Below, piece after piece: positions 1 through 6,271 of a stretch of 6,569 bases of DNA. Source of the stretch: an uncultured Burkholderiales bacterium. GTDB taxonomy: Bacteria > Pseudomonadota > Gammaproteobacteria > Burkholderiales > Burkholderiaceae_E. Made by a program: the position numbers and the translations under genes. A model generated the notes under the pieces. That model saw nothing but the letters and a program-made list of their open reading frames with translations, was not told the origin of the DNA and ran no database searches. Position 1 is the first letter of the stretch; the number at the start of each line of letters is the position of its first letter. The stretch covers positions 1-6,569 of the forward strand of contig CAIKZV010000742.1 in assembly GCA_903831925.1 (NCBI GenBank), in the 5' to 3' direction.

Positions 1-982
1 ATCTGAGCCCGTCGGGCAGGGTGATCGCATGGGTCGCCGGCCAGCAGCAATCATCCAGATCATCATCATGAAAATGGATGGCGCCGTATTGCTCGGGCGC
101 GTGGCGAAAGCAGTGTTCCTCGCCGGTCCAGTTCGAGCCTACGACCGCGCGGGTCGGGGTATTGATCAACTCGCCGTGATGGCCCTTCGGTCCGGTATCG
201 ATGACGCGGCTGGTGTGCATCTCGCGCGAAAAATCCCACGCGCCGATGCAGGCGTCGTCTGCAGTCCTGGCCAGTGCGTCGATCTCATGGGCGTCTGCGA
301 CCGTACGAGCCAGAAGCACCGGATGTTCGAGGCGACCATTGAAGGTGTCCACCGGGGCAATGCCGCTTGCACTGGCAAAGCTCAGATGGCTCGATCCGGC
401 AGCCAAGCTTGGTGCTGCCGGCAAGCTGACGCTCAGGATCTGGGCAGCGGCCCGATCGGCAATCGGAGTCGCCGACAGGCTCACGAGTGTCCTCTCGGCG
501 TCGACGGTCAGCGTCACGATGGTCCAGGCATTCAGCGCAACAGGTTGCGCGGCGTCGATCGTGCAATCGCCTGCAACTGTCCCGACTGTGCCGCGCAGGG
601 TGAGTGCTGGCGTGAGTTCGAGCGATATGCCGCGCCCGCGCGCGTCTCGGTACGACATGATGACCTGTCGCCTGGGCAGGGCGAGTGTCGGTCTGATGCG
701 AATCGAAAACGTACAGTCGTGGCCGTGATTCAGCAGGCCATCTCGCGCGACGACCGCATAGGAGCCACTTGGTACCGTTTGCGGTCCCGGTTCGCTCAGT
801 GTCGCGACATCGAGTGCCAACGGCTCGGTTCTGACGCCACCGATTGCGGGATTCGGATCGGCACACAGCACACGCACGACACTGGCCGCGACGCGGTGGC
901 CGGTCGCGTTGGCGACGTGAAATCGCAGGGTCTCTCCGGGACGGGCGGACAGGCGTTCGGCGTAACCAGCAAGCGGCAGCAT
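1..982 (-). CDS. N,N-dimethylformamidase large (beta) subunit-like protein, partial (N-terminal 327 residues; 3' end outside window)
   Basis: The frame is open from the ATG at 982-980 down to the left edge, giving 327 codons without a stop; the C-terminal part lies outside the window. The protein begins MLPLAGYAERLSARPGETLR, the opening typical of dimethylformamidase large subunits, followed by a beta-rich N-terminal domain. Residues about 140-245 look like a LamG/concanavalin-like sandwich. The strongest family signature is at residues 248-315: AWDFS, then VIDTGPKGHHGEL, NTPTRAVVGSNW, and YGAIHFHDDDLDD before a conserved tryptophan. Characterised relatives hydrolyse dimethylformamide to dimethylamine and formate using a mononuclear iron site in the C-terminal half, which cannot be seen here, so the substrate is open. 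No signal peptide is visible, so it is probably cytoplasmic. The ATG is the only one downstream of the in-frame stop at 1006-1004; the ribosome site (GGAA) is weak. It lies 34 bp after the HtrA-like gene, so co-transcription is likely. Confidence 0.82.
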   Translation of the reverse strand, partial: MLPLAGYAERLSARPGETLRFHVANATGHRVAASVVRVLCADPNPAIGGVRTEPLALDVATLSEPGPQTVPSGSYAVVARDGLLNHGHDCTFSIRIRPTLALPRRQVIMSYRDARGRGISLELTPALTLRGTVGTVAGDCTIDAAQPVALNAWTIVTLTVDAERTLVSLSATPIADRAAAQILSVSLPAAPSLAAGSSHLSFASASGIAPVDTFNGRLEHPVLLARTVADAHEIDALARTADDACIGAWDFSREMHTSRVIDTGPKGHHGELINTPTRAVVGSNWTGEEHCFRHAPEQYGAIHFHDDDLDDCCWPATHAITLPDGLR

Positions 983-1016
983 TTCTGATTCCAGGGAAAA
1001 AGTTCAGACCGCCCGC

Positions 1017-2003
1017 TCAATGCGCGGTTGGCCGGTACATCATCGAATTGCGATCGGCCGAGCGAACGCGCAGTTTCAGCAACTCGCCTTCGCGACCAAG
1101 GGTCAGCGGCACCTCAACGCCGGCCGGCCCCAACGCCCAGACCTCGCGCAGGAAGGTCGCCAGCGAATGCACGCGAGTGCCTGCGACATCGAGAATCAGA
1201 TCGCCCTGCAGCAGGCCCGCCTGCATGGCCGGGCCCTTGTCGGCAATGCCGCCCACGATGACGCGATTGTCGTCTTCGGCGGCATACAGACCCAGCCAGG
1301 GGCGGGCAGGCTGGCCGCTCTGACCGGTGGTCATCAGACTTTCAAGGATCGGCTCGAGGATGTCGATCGGCACAAACATATTGCCCTGACCGGATTTGTC
1401 GTCCGGATCGCCGTCGATAGCCTGCTGCACCAGCAGTGAACCGACGCCAATCAGCTCGCCGTCTGAATTGAACAATCCGGCGCCACTCCATTCGGGATGA
1501 GGCGGTGTCGTAAAGAGCGCGGCCTCGAGCAGATATTCCCAGTAGCCGGCAAAGGGGCGCTTGTCGGCCAGGCGGGCTTTGAGCGCATGGGTTTGCCCGC
1601 CATGGCTGAGCAGATACACGGTATCGCCGACGTGCGACCGACGACTGTCTGCCCGACGGACCCAGCTTGCCTTAAGTGGGCCGAGTGCCTTGAGCAGCCC
1701 GAAGCCGGTGGCCTGGTCATAGGCGAGTGGGACGGCCTGCACGACCTGGCCGGAACGTGTGGTGAGAAAAACCGACTGCGCTTCGGTGATCAGGTAGCCG
1801 ATGGTCAGGACCGTGCCCCGATCGTCGAGCACGATGCCGCTGCCGCTGCGCGTGGTGCCCAGGGTGTTGGCGGTGAACGCCTGCTCGGGCACATCGGCCC
1901 GCAGTTCGACGATCGAATCGAGCAGCGCATCGAGGTCAAAGCTCAGATCTTTGGCCTTGGGCACCAGTACATCGGGAAAGGACCAGTCTTTGTAGTGGCT
2001 CAT
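1017..2003 (-). CDS. Cytoplasmic HtrA/S1C-like protein with PDZ domain, probable pseudoprotease
   Basis: This is a 328-residue protein with a trypsin-like S1C fold (about 45-225) and a C-terminal PDZ domain (about 235-315, with PWLGLY and AMQAGLLQGDLILDVAG). The S1C landmarks are recognisable: GSGIVLDDRGTVLT (54-67), DQATGFGLLK (96-105) and WSGAGLFNSDGELIGVG (172-188). Aligned by eye to active HtrA/Deg proteases, the catalytic His of TNNHV is Tyr70, the catalytic Asp of DPxTDLAVLK is Gly100, and only Ser173 is kept, inside an altered GNSGGP box (EWSGAG). Proteolysis by the normal mechanism is therefore unlikely; a chaperone, adaptor or scaffold role is inferred. There is no signal peptide, unlike periplasmic DegP/DegS. 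The start at 2003 is chosen over the longer frame from 2105 because GAGGA sits 9 nt upstream and the extra 34 residues look non-native. It leads the leftward pair with the dimethylformamidase-like gene. Confidence 0.85.
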   Translation of the reverse strand: MSHYKDWSFPDVLVPKAKDLSFDLDALLDSIVELRADVPEQAFTANTLGTTRSGSGIVLDDRGTVLTIGYLITEAQSVFLTTRSGQVVQAVPLAYDQATGFGLLKALGPLKASWVRRADSRRSHVGDTVYLLSHGGQTHALKARLADKRPFAGYWEYLLEAALFTTPPHPEWSGAGLFNSDGELIGVGSLLVQQAIDGDPDDKSGQGNMFVPIDILEPILESLMTTGQSGQPARPWLGLYAAEDDNRVIVGGIADKGPAMQAGLLQGDLILDVAGTRVHSLATFLREVWALGPAGVEVPLTLGREGELLKLRVRSADRNSMMYRPTAH

Positions 2004-2012
2004 GTCAGGGGT

Positions 2013-2017
2013 TCCTC
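2013..2017 (-). promoter_or_regulatory. Ribosome binding site deciding the start of the HtrA-like gene
   Basis: GAGGA on the minus strand lies 9 nt before the ATG at 2003. It supports this start over the upstream in-frame ATG at 2105, which would add 34 residues rich in Arg, Cys and Trp that do not resemble the rest of the protein. Confidence 0.6.
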
Positions 2018-2092
2018 GCCAGGCATTCGTCGCTCGGTCATTGTCTGAGCGAAACCAGCAAGCCGCATTTGAGCATGCTCGCCTGGCTGACC

Positions 2093-2120
2093 TTGACTTG
2101 ACCAAGGGTTAAGTAATAAC
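2093..2120 (+). promoter_or_regulatory. Probable sigma-70 promoter for the rightward operon
   Basis: TTGACT (2093-2098, five of six matches to the -35 consensus) is followed after 16 bp by AATAAC (2115-2120, four of six matches to the -10). An overlapping alternative uses TTGACC (2098-2103) with TTATAT (2122-2127) at 18 bp. The -10 region runs into the palindrome at 2116-2135, so a protein bound there would block initiation. The start of the dehydrogenase gene is about 50 bp downstream. Confidence 0.45.
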
Positions 2121-2135
2121 GTTATATATCGTTAT
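2116..2135. promoter_or_regulatory. Near-perfect 20-bp palindrome, probable operator of the divergent promoters
   Basis: ATAACGTTATATATCGTTAT reads the same on the other strand except at one symmetric pair (9 of 10 pairs match). Its left half also contains a perfect 10-bp palindrome (ATAACGTTAT, 2116-2125). The octamer CGTTATAT occurs twice exactly 10 bp apart (2120 and 2130), one helical turn. The block is strikingly AT-rich within GC-rich sequence and lies between two divergent transcription units, one of which encodes a GntR/HutC regulator about 1 kb downstream. Such dimeric regulators bind palindromes of this size, so autoregulation and control of both directions is inferred. Binding by this protein is not shown by the sequence. 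Confidence 0.55.
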
Positions 2136-2152
2136 ATCAACGGTTTGTTCAA
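2123..2152 (-). promoter_or_regulatory. Possible promoter for the leftward HtrA-like / formamidase-like pair
   Basis: On the minus strand TTGAAC (2152-2147) is followed after 18 bp by TATATA (2128-2123); each matches four of six consensus bases. The implied leader before the ATG at 2003 is about 110 nt. The -10 lies inside the 20-bp palindrome, which would let one regulator act on both directions. Other AT-rich hexamers in the same block could serve equally well. Confidence 0.3.
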
Positions 2153-2154
2153 AC
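2143..2154. promoter_or_regulatory. Second small dyad (GTTTG-TT-CAAAC) beside the palindrome
   Basis: Perfect 5-bp inverted arms around a 2-nt centre lie 7 bp right of the 20-bp palindrome and about 17 bp before the dehydrogenase start. It overlaps the possible leftward -35. It could be an auxiliary binding site or chance in a short AT-rich stretch. Confidence 0.25.
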
Positions 2155-2170
2155 AGAAGGCGGATCCTCG

Positions 2171-3103
2171 ATGAGTACGGCACACGGGACAGCGGCAGCA
2201 TCGCCCTCGGCGAAGGCTTCAGGCAACCGGATCGGTTTCATCGGACTCGGTCTGATGGGAAGCGGCATGGCGATGAACATTCTGAAAAAGCACGGCCAGC
2301 TCAATGTCAGCGACGTCGATGCTCGCGCGCTCGCGCCCCTGGTTTCGGCCGGTGCGGTGCAGATGCCCTCGCCCCGCGCATTGGGTGAGGTCTGTGATGT
2401 GGTGCTCCTGTCGCTGCCGGATCCCTCGATATCGCGGCAGGTGATTCTGGGCGCCGATGGCCTGATCCATGGTCTGGCTGCGGGCGCGACCGTGGTGGGC
2501 ATGTCGACCGACGGTATCGAGGCAGTTCGGGAGATTCAGGCGGCGCTCATTGCCCGGAATATCCGCTTTGTCGATTGTCCGGTCGGCAAGGGGCCGACTG
2601 CCGCCGCAGCCGGCGAGCTTGCGCTATTCGTTGCGGGCGATCGCGATACCTGCGAGTCGCTGCGCTGGCTGCTCTCGATGATCGGCAGCAAGATCGATTA
2701 TTGCGGACCGATCGGTGCCGGGCAGGCGATCAAGCTGGCCAACAATCTGTTGTCCTGTGGTTATGGCGCGCTGATTTCCGAGGCCTATGCCATGGCGAAA
2801 AAGGCCGGTGCCGATCTCGATATCTTTTGCGAGGCCTTGCCACAGACGGCGGCCAACAGTTGGCCCTTGCAAAATGTCTTTGTCGCAAAAGCCTTCAAAG
2901 GCGATTTCACCCCCTATTTCAGGCTGTCGGCCGCGCACAAGGACTACAAGCTGGTCGTGGCGATGGCCGATGCCCTGGGTACGCCGAGCACTGCGGCGCG
3001 GGCGGTGCTGGGCTATTACACCGCGGCAGCCGCTGCAGGTCATGGCGATCTCGACTTCGGTGCGCTTGCGCTGGTGAACAATCCGGAACTGCTCGGCGAA
3101 TGA
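2171..3103 (+). CDS. NAD(P)-dependent beta-hydroxyacid dehydrogenase (3-hydroxyisobutyrate dehydrogenase superfamily)
   Basis: This 310-residue protein has the full family layout. A Rossmann nucleotide-binding motif GFIGLGLMG is at 22-30, a substrate-loop motif DCPVGKG at 135-141, the catalytic motif GAGQAIKLANN at 182-192 with the expected catalytic Lys188, and the cofactor-proximal HKDYK at 256-260. Family members interconvert a beta-hydroxyacid and its semialdehyde or keto form using NAD or NADP. The substrate loop differs from the usual D-x-P-V-S-G-G: Ser is Gly139 and the next Gly is Lys140, so the substrate is probably not a simple hydroxyisobutyrate or tartronate. An Ala/Ser-rich tail of about 19 residues precedes the Rossmann fold; the ATG is kept because AAGG lies 10 nt upstream and no better start follows. 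It is the first gene of the rightward unit, 28 bp before the regulator. Cytoplasmic. The family call is firm; the substrate is unknown. Confidence 0.9.
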   Translation: MSTAHGTAAASPSAKASGNRIGFIGLGLMGSGMAMNILKKHGQLNVSDVDARALAPLVSAGAVQMPSPRALGEVCDVVLLSLPDPSISRQVILGADGLIHGLAAGATVVGMSTDGIEAVREIQAALIARNIRFVDCPVGKGPTAAAAGELALFVAGDRDTCESLRWLLSMIGSKIDYCGPIGAGQAIKLANNLLSCGYGALISEAYAMAKKAGADLDIFCEALPQTAANSWPLQNVFVAKAFKGDFTPYFRLSAAHKDYKLVVAMADALGTPSTAARAVLGYYTAAAAAGHGDLDFGALALVNNPELLGE

Positions 3104-3131
3104 CCGTGAGTCTCATGCTCATCTCGTCGCC

Positions 3132-3902
3132 ATGCTGAACCGCGACAGCCCGATCGCCCTGCATCGCCAGCTCGCGCAGCGTCTGCGCGAGGCGATTGCA
3201 GGGGGCACCTACATGCAGGGCGACAGCATTCCCACCGAGCAGGCGCTGATGGCGCAATACCAGGTGTCGCGTATTACCGCCCGTCAGGCGGTCATCCAGC
3301 TGGTGACCGAAGGATTGCTGGTCAGAAGGCAGGGCAAGGGCAGTTTCGTGACCGCGCCGCCGGTTCAGCACCCTCTGGTCGATGTGCGCGGTTTTTACGA
3401 CGAGCTGGTTGCCGGTGGGGTCAATCCCGAGATCGAACTGCTTGAATTCGACAATCGAGTGCCGCCGCAGCGGGTCGCCGAGCGGCTGCGCTGCGCCAGC
3501 CAATCGCTGGTGAGCTGGAAGCGTCTCTATCGTCGCGGTGGCGAGCCCTTCGCCGTGGCCTGGGTCTACCTTGCGCCGATCGTCGGGAAGGTGAGCCGCG
3601 AGATGGCCTCGACGCACACGTCGTATCACATCATCGAAAACCTCAAGAAGCTCAAGATCGAGCGCGCCGATATCTCGATCCGCGCGCAGGCCTCGACGCC
3701 CGAGACCCGCAAGCTGCTCCGGATGCCACCGTCCACGCCGATCCTGGCGCTGGAGCGGGTGTCGTATCTGGCCGATGGCACGCCGGTTGAATACGACCTC
3801 TATTGCGCCCATGCCGACCTGTATGAGTACGCCTTCAAGGTGGGCAGCAGGGTCAATGTTGCCGATGCTCTGGCGCGGCGTTCCGAGGCGTTCAGTCCCT
3901 GA
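3132..3902 (+). CDS. GntR-family transcriptional regulator, HutC subfamily (wHTH + UTRA)
   Basis: The 256-residue protein has an N-terminal winged helix-turn-helix (about 5-75): LHRQLAQRLREAI, then PTEQALMAQYQVSRITARQAV and the wing EGLLVRRQGKGSFV, all standard for GntR. Residues about 82-235 form a UTRA effector domain, recognisable by FYDELVAGGVNPEIELLEF, the central SWKRLYRRGGEPFAVAWVYL strand pair, and the ending ILALERVSYLADGTPVEYDL. UTRA domains bind small metabolites and control DNA binding, usually of a repressor released by a pathway substrate. The length is normal for HutC types. The ATG has no clear Shine-Dalgarno sequence and sits 28 bp after the dehydrogenase stop, so its translation may depend on that of the gene before it. 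Its position inside the operon suggests autoregulation, with the palindrome at 2116-2135 as candidate site. The effector is unknown. Confidence 0.92.
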   Translation: MLNRDSPIALHRQLAQRLREAIAGGTYMQGDSIPTEQALMAQYQVSRITARQAVIQLVTEGLLVRRQGKGSFVTAPPVQHPLVDVRGFYDELVAGGVNPEIELLEFDNRVPPQRVAERLRCASQSLVSWKRLYRRGGEPFAVAWVYLAPIVGKVSREMASTHTSYHIIENLKKLKIERADISIRAQASTPETRKLLRMPPSTPILALERVSYLADGTPVEYDLYCAHADLYEYAFKVGSRVNVADALARRSEAFSP

Positions 3903-3937
3903 CAGCAGCATTCGACCCAATACAGGACCTACCACCC

Positions 3938-6181
3938 ATGCAGCACTCGAACTATTTCCCTGAACGGATGGGGCACGCCCGGATCGCGCCCGAAGGCAGT
4001 TTCGAGGCGGGATCCTTTCAATCGTTTGAGCTGGTCTACACCGCAGGCTATTTCGGCGTCGACGACACCGGCTCGCTGAAGATCGTGCACCGGTTTGCGA
4101 GCGATATGGGGCGTCCACAATGGAGCGACCCGACGGCGCCCAACTACACGACCGTCGAAGCGTCCAATGGCGCGGTGCTGGAAGTGCAGTACGACGGCAA
4201 ACGCAATATCCGGCCGTGGGACAAGACCCTCTTCATCCGCGTCATCCGCGGGTTTCTGCGCGAAGGCGACACCATCACGGTGCGTTTCGGCGATCGTTCG
4301 AAGGGTTCGCCGGGGATGCGCGTGCAGACCTTCAGCGAGCCGACCTTCGAGTTTCGGGTCCTGGTTGATCCGTTTGCAACCTATCACTACACCGCGCTGC
4401 CGGTGCAGCCGGTCATTTCGGTGGTGGCCGGCCCGCCTGTGCTCTGGAAGGCAGTCGTCCCCACCTTGCGCCAGTGCGGCCAGCGTTTTCGGCTGGGATT
4501 CAAGGGCGAAGACAAATGGGGCAATCCGAGCGATCAGGTTGAGGGCACCTTCACGCTGCGCTCGAGCCATCCGGTCAATGGACTGCCGGCCAGTTTTTCG
4601 ATGAAGCCCGGCGAGCATGCCCGGGTCTTCGAGGATCTGTCGGTGAGCGAGCCCGGCGATGTGCGAATCGAGGTGTTCAACGCGGCAGGCGATCGACTGT
4701 GCACCAGCAATCCGATGCGCATCGCGGCTCAGGCCCCGCTCTTGCACTTCTGGGCCGATCTGCATGGGCAGTCGGAGGAGACGATTGGCACCAACTCGGC
4801 CCGTGAGCTGATCGAGTTTGCTCGCGATCGCGCCTTTCTCGATGCGATGAGCCACCAGGGAAACGACTTTCAGATCACCACGCCCTTCTGGGAGGAGCTC
4901 AACCGCCTGACCGCGCAGTTCAATGAAGACGGTCGCTTCATCATCTATCCGGGTTACGAGTGGTCAGGCAATACCGGACTTGGTGGCGATCGCAACGTCA
5001 TGTTCATGCAGGAGGGCAGGCAGATCCATCGCTCATCCCATGCGCTGCTCGATGATCTGTCGGATCTCGAGACCGACGCCAACAGTGCGACCGATCTCTT
5101 CAAGGCACTCAAGGACGAGGACTGCGTGGTGTTTGCGCATATCGGCGGACGCTATGCCGATATCAAGATGGCGCACGATCTGCGCATCGAGCGCTCAGTG
5201 GAGGTTCATTCCGACTGGGGGACCTTTGAATGGCTGGTCCACGACGCGATGGAGCAGGGCTATCGCATCGGTATTCTGGCCAATTCCGACGGTCATAAAG
5301 GCCGTCATGGCGCGAGTCACCCGGGCGCATCACTCTTTGGCGCCTATGGCGGGCTGTCCTGCCTGATTGCCCCAGCGCTGACGCGCGAGGCGCTCTTCGA
5401 TGCGCTTCGAAAGCGCCACCACTACGCGACCACCGGCTGTCGCATGATGCTGGATGTGAAAGCGCGATTCGACAGCGATGCACAGCGCTACGCCGACGAT
5501 CCGAACCTCGGTGCCAGCGCGGCTGAGCCGGTGCGCGACGCGATGATGGGCGACATCCTGCATACCGTCGACGAGCATCTCGGGTTCAGTGTGCATGCGG
5601 TGGCGTCTGCGCCGATCGAGCGCATCGAGATCCGCAACCGACTCGAGGTGCTGGAGACCTGGCGTCCGTATGCCGACAAGGAACTCGGTCGACGCATTCG
5701 GGTGATCTGGGAAGGATCGGAGTACCGCGGGCGCGGGCGTCAGACGGTCTGGGACGGCGGCTGCACGCTGACTGGCAATCGCTTCGAACGCATTGCGCCG
5801 ATCAACCTCTGGAATCTGGACAAGCAGATCGTTCAGACCAGTCCTGAGGCACTCGAATGGAGTGCGCTGACGACTGGCGGCTTCGGTGGCTTCGATGCCT
5901 GGCTGGGCGATGCGCAGTCGGGGGTGCTGAGCATCGACACGCCGCTGGTGAAATGCCGCATCAATATTGCCGAGATCGGTCGTGACGACAGGGTCTTTGA
6001 AGCCGGCGGGATTGGTCGGCGGATCAGAGTCTTTCGCCTGCCCGATGAGAATCGGCATAAGGAGCTTATGCTCACGCGTCGCATCCGCCTGAATGCAGGC
6101 GTCGATAATGCCCTCTATGTCTGCCTCACCCAGGAAGACGGGCATCTGATCTGGTCGAGCCCGATCTATGTGACGCGTTGA
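3938..6181 (+). CDS. DUF3604 family protein with PHP-like metal-dependent hydrolase site
   Basis: The 747-residue protein matches the DUF3604 family over its full length. An N-terminal beta-rich region (about 1-260) includes KIVHRFASDMGRPQWSDP and RNIRPWDKTLFIRVIRGFL. The central domain carries the candidate metal ligands: WADLHGQ (Asp274, His276), SHQGND (His306, Asp310), YPGYEWSG (Glu341), FAHIGG (His401), EVHSDWGTFEW (His424, Asp426) and NSDGHKGRHGASHPG (Asp451, His453). This set resembles PHP-type phosphoesterase/hydrolase sites. The C-terminal region (about 560-747) is beta-rich and ends in SSPIYVTR. All putative ligands are intact, so the protein is probably active. To my knowledge no substrate is firmly established for the family. 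No signal peptide is seen, so it is likely cytoplasmic. AGGA lies 10 nt before the ATG, 35 bp after the regulator gene. It is placed directly before a transporter binding protein, which suggests a role in using an imported compound. Confidence 0.88.
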   Translation: MQHSNYFPERMGHARIAPEGSFEAGSFQSFELVYTAGYFGVDDTGSLKIVHRFASDMGRPQWSDPTAPNYTTVEASNGAVLEVQYDGKRNIRPWDKTLFIRVIRGFLREGDTITVRFGDRSKGSPGMRVQTFSEPTFEFRVLVDPFATYHYTALPVQPVISVVAGPPVLWKAVVPTLRQCGQRFRLGFKGEDKWGNPSDQVEGTFTLRSSHPVNGLPASFSMKPGEHARVFEDLSVSEPGDVRIEVFNAAGDRLCTSNPMRIAAQAPLLHFWADLHGQSEETIGTNSARELIEFARDRAFLDAMSHQGNDFQITTPFWEELNRLTAQFNEDGRFIIYPGYEWSGNTGLGGDRNVMFMQEGRQIHRSSHALLDDLSDLETDANSATDLFKALKDEDCVVFAHIGGRYADIKMAHDLRIERSVEVHSDWGTFEWLVHDAMEQGYRIGILANSDGHKGRHGASHPGASLFGAYGGLSCLIAPALTREALFDALRKRHHYATTGCRMMLDVKARFDSDAQRYADDPNLGASAAEPVRDAMMGDILHTVDEHLGFSVHAVASAPIERIEIRNRLEVLETWRPYADKELGRRIRVIWEGSEYRGRGRQTVWDGGCTLTGNRFERIAPINLWNLDKQIVQTSPEALEWSALTTGGFGGFDAWLGDAQSGVLSIDTPLVKCRINIAEIGRDDRVFEAGGIGRRIRVFRLPDENRHKELMLTRRIRLNAGVDNALYVCLTQEDGHLIWSSPIYVTR

Positions 6182-6271
6182 GTCGCTCGCGTAAGCATCG
6201 CGATCGATGACGGCCCATCGCGCACTTGGATTCGGCAAGGCATTGACCTCACCCCACAAGGAATGAACATT
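6182..6271. other. 90-bp gap before the transporter gene, no clear signal
   Basis: I see no convincing terminator or promoter here. The heptamer CATCGCG occurs twice exactly 20 bp apart (6196-6202 and 6216-6222), and CATCG/CGATG at 6196-6209 could form a 5-bp stem with a 4-nt loop, too short for a terminator. Read-through from the DUF3604 gene is plausible. Confidence 0.3.
6258..6262 (+). promoter_or_regulatory. Ribosome binding site deciding the start of the Bug-family gene
   Basis: AAGGA directly abuts the in-frame ATG at 6263, leaving no spacing, but lies 9 nt before the ATG at 6272. The later ATG is therefore the better start; it also gives a cleaner signal peptide (MKWLIRSS). Confidence 0.6.

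Noticed and set aside
29..988. Long rightward open frame (319 codons) over the left end
   Set aside because: Its translation is low-complexity, rich in Arg, Gly and Cys with no family motif, and lies opposite a frame that clearly encodes a dimethylformamidase-like protein.
2004..2105. 34-residue N-terminal extension of the HtrA-like protein
   Set aside because: The ATG at 2105 lies only about 20 bp from the possible leftward -10, the extension is Arg/Cys/Trp-rich without family likeness, and a good GAGGA site precedes the ATG at 2003.
2919..4118. Leftward open frame of 399 codons across the dehydrogenase, regulator and DUF3604 start
   Set aside because: It spans three well-supported rightward genes and their gaps, shows no domain, and is very rich in Arg; it is an antisense shadow caused by high GC.
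3929..4855. Leftward open frame of 308 codons inside the DUF3604 gene
   Set aside because: Antisense to conserved DUF3604 sequence, with no recognisable motif. The same applies to the leftward frame at 5330-6259.
6196..6209. Inverted repeat CATCG-CGAT-CGATG as a terminator
   Set aside because: The stem is only 5 bp and is not followed by a T run; the sequence is made of short CG/AT repeats common by chance in this composition.
6263..6271. Earlier in-frame ATG for the Bug-family gene
   Set aside because: The AAGGA ribosome site touches this ATG with no spacing, whereas it is ideally placed for the ATG at 6272.
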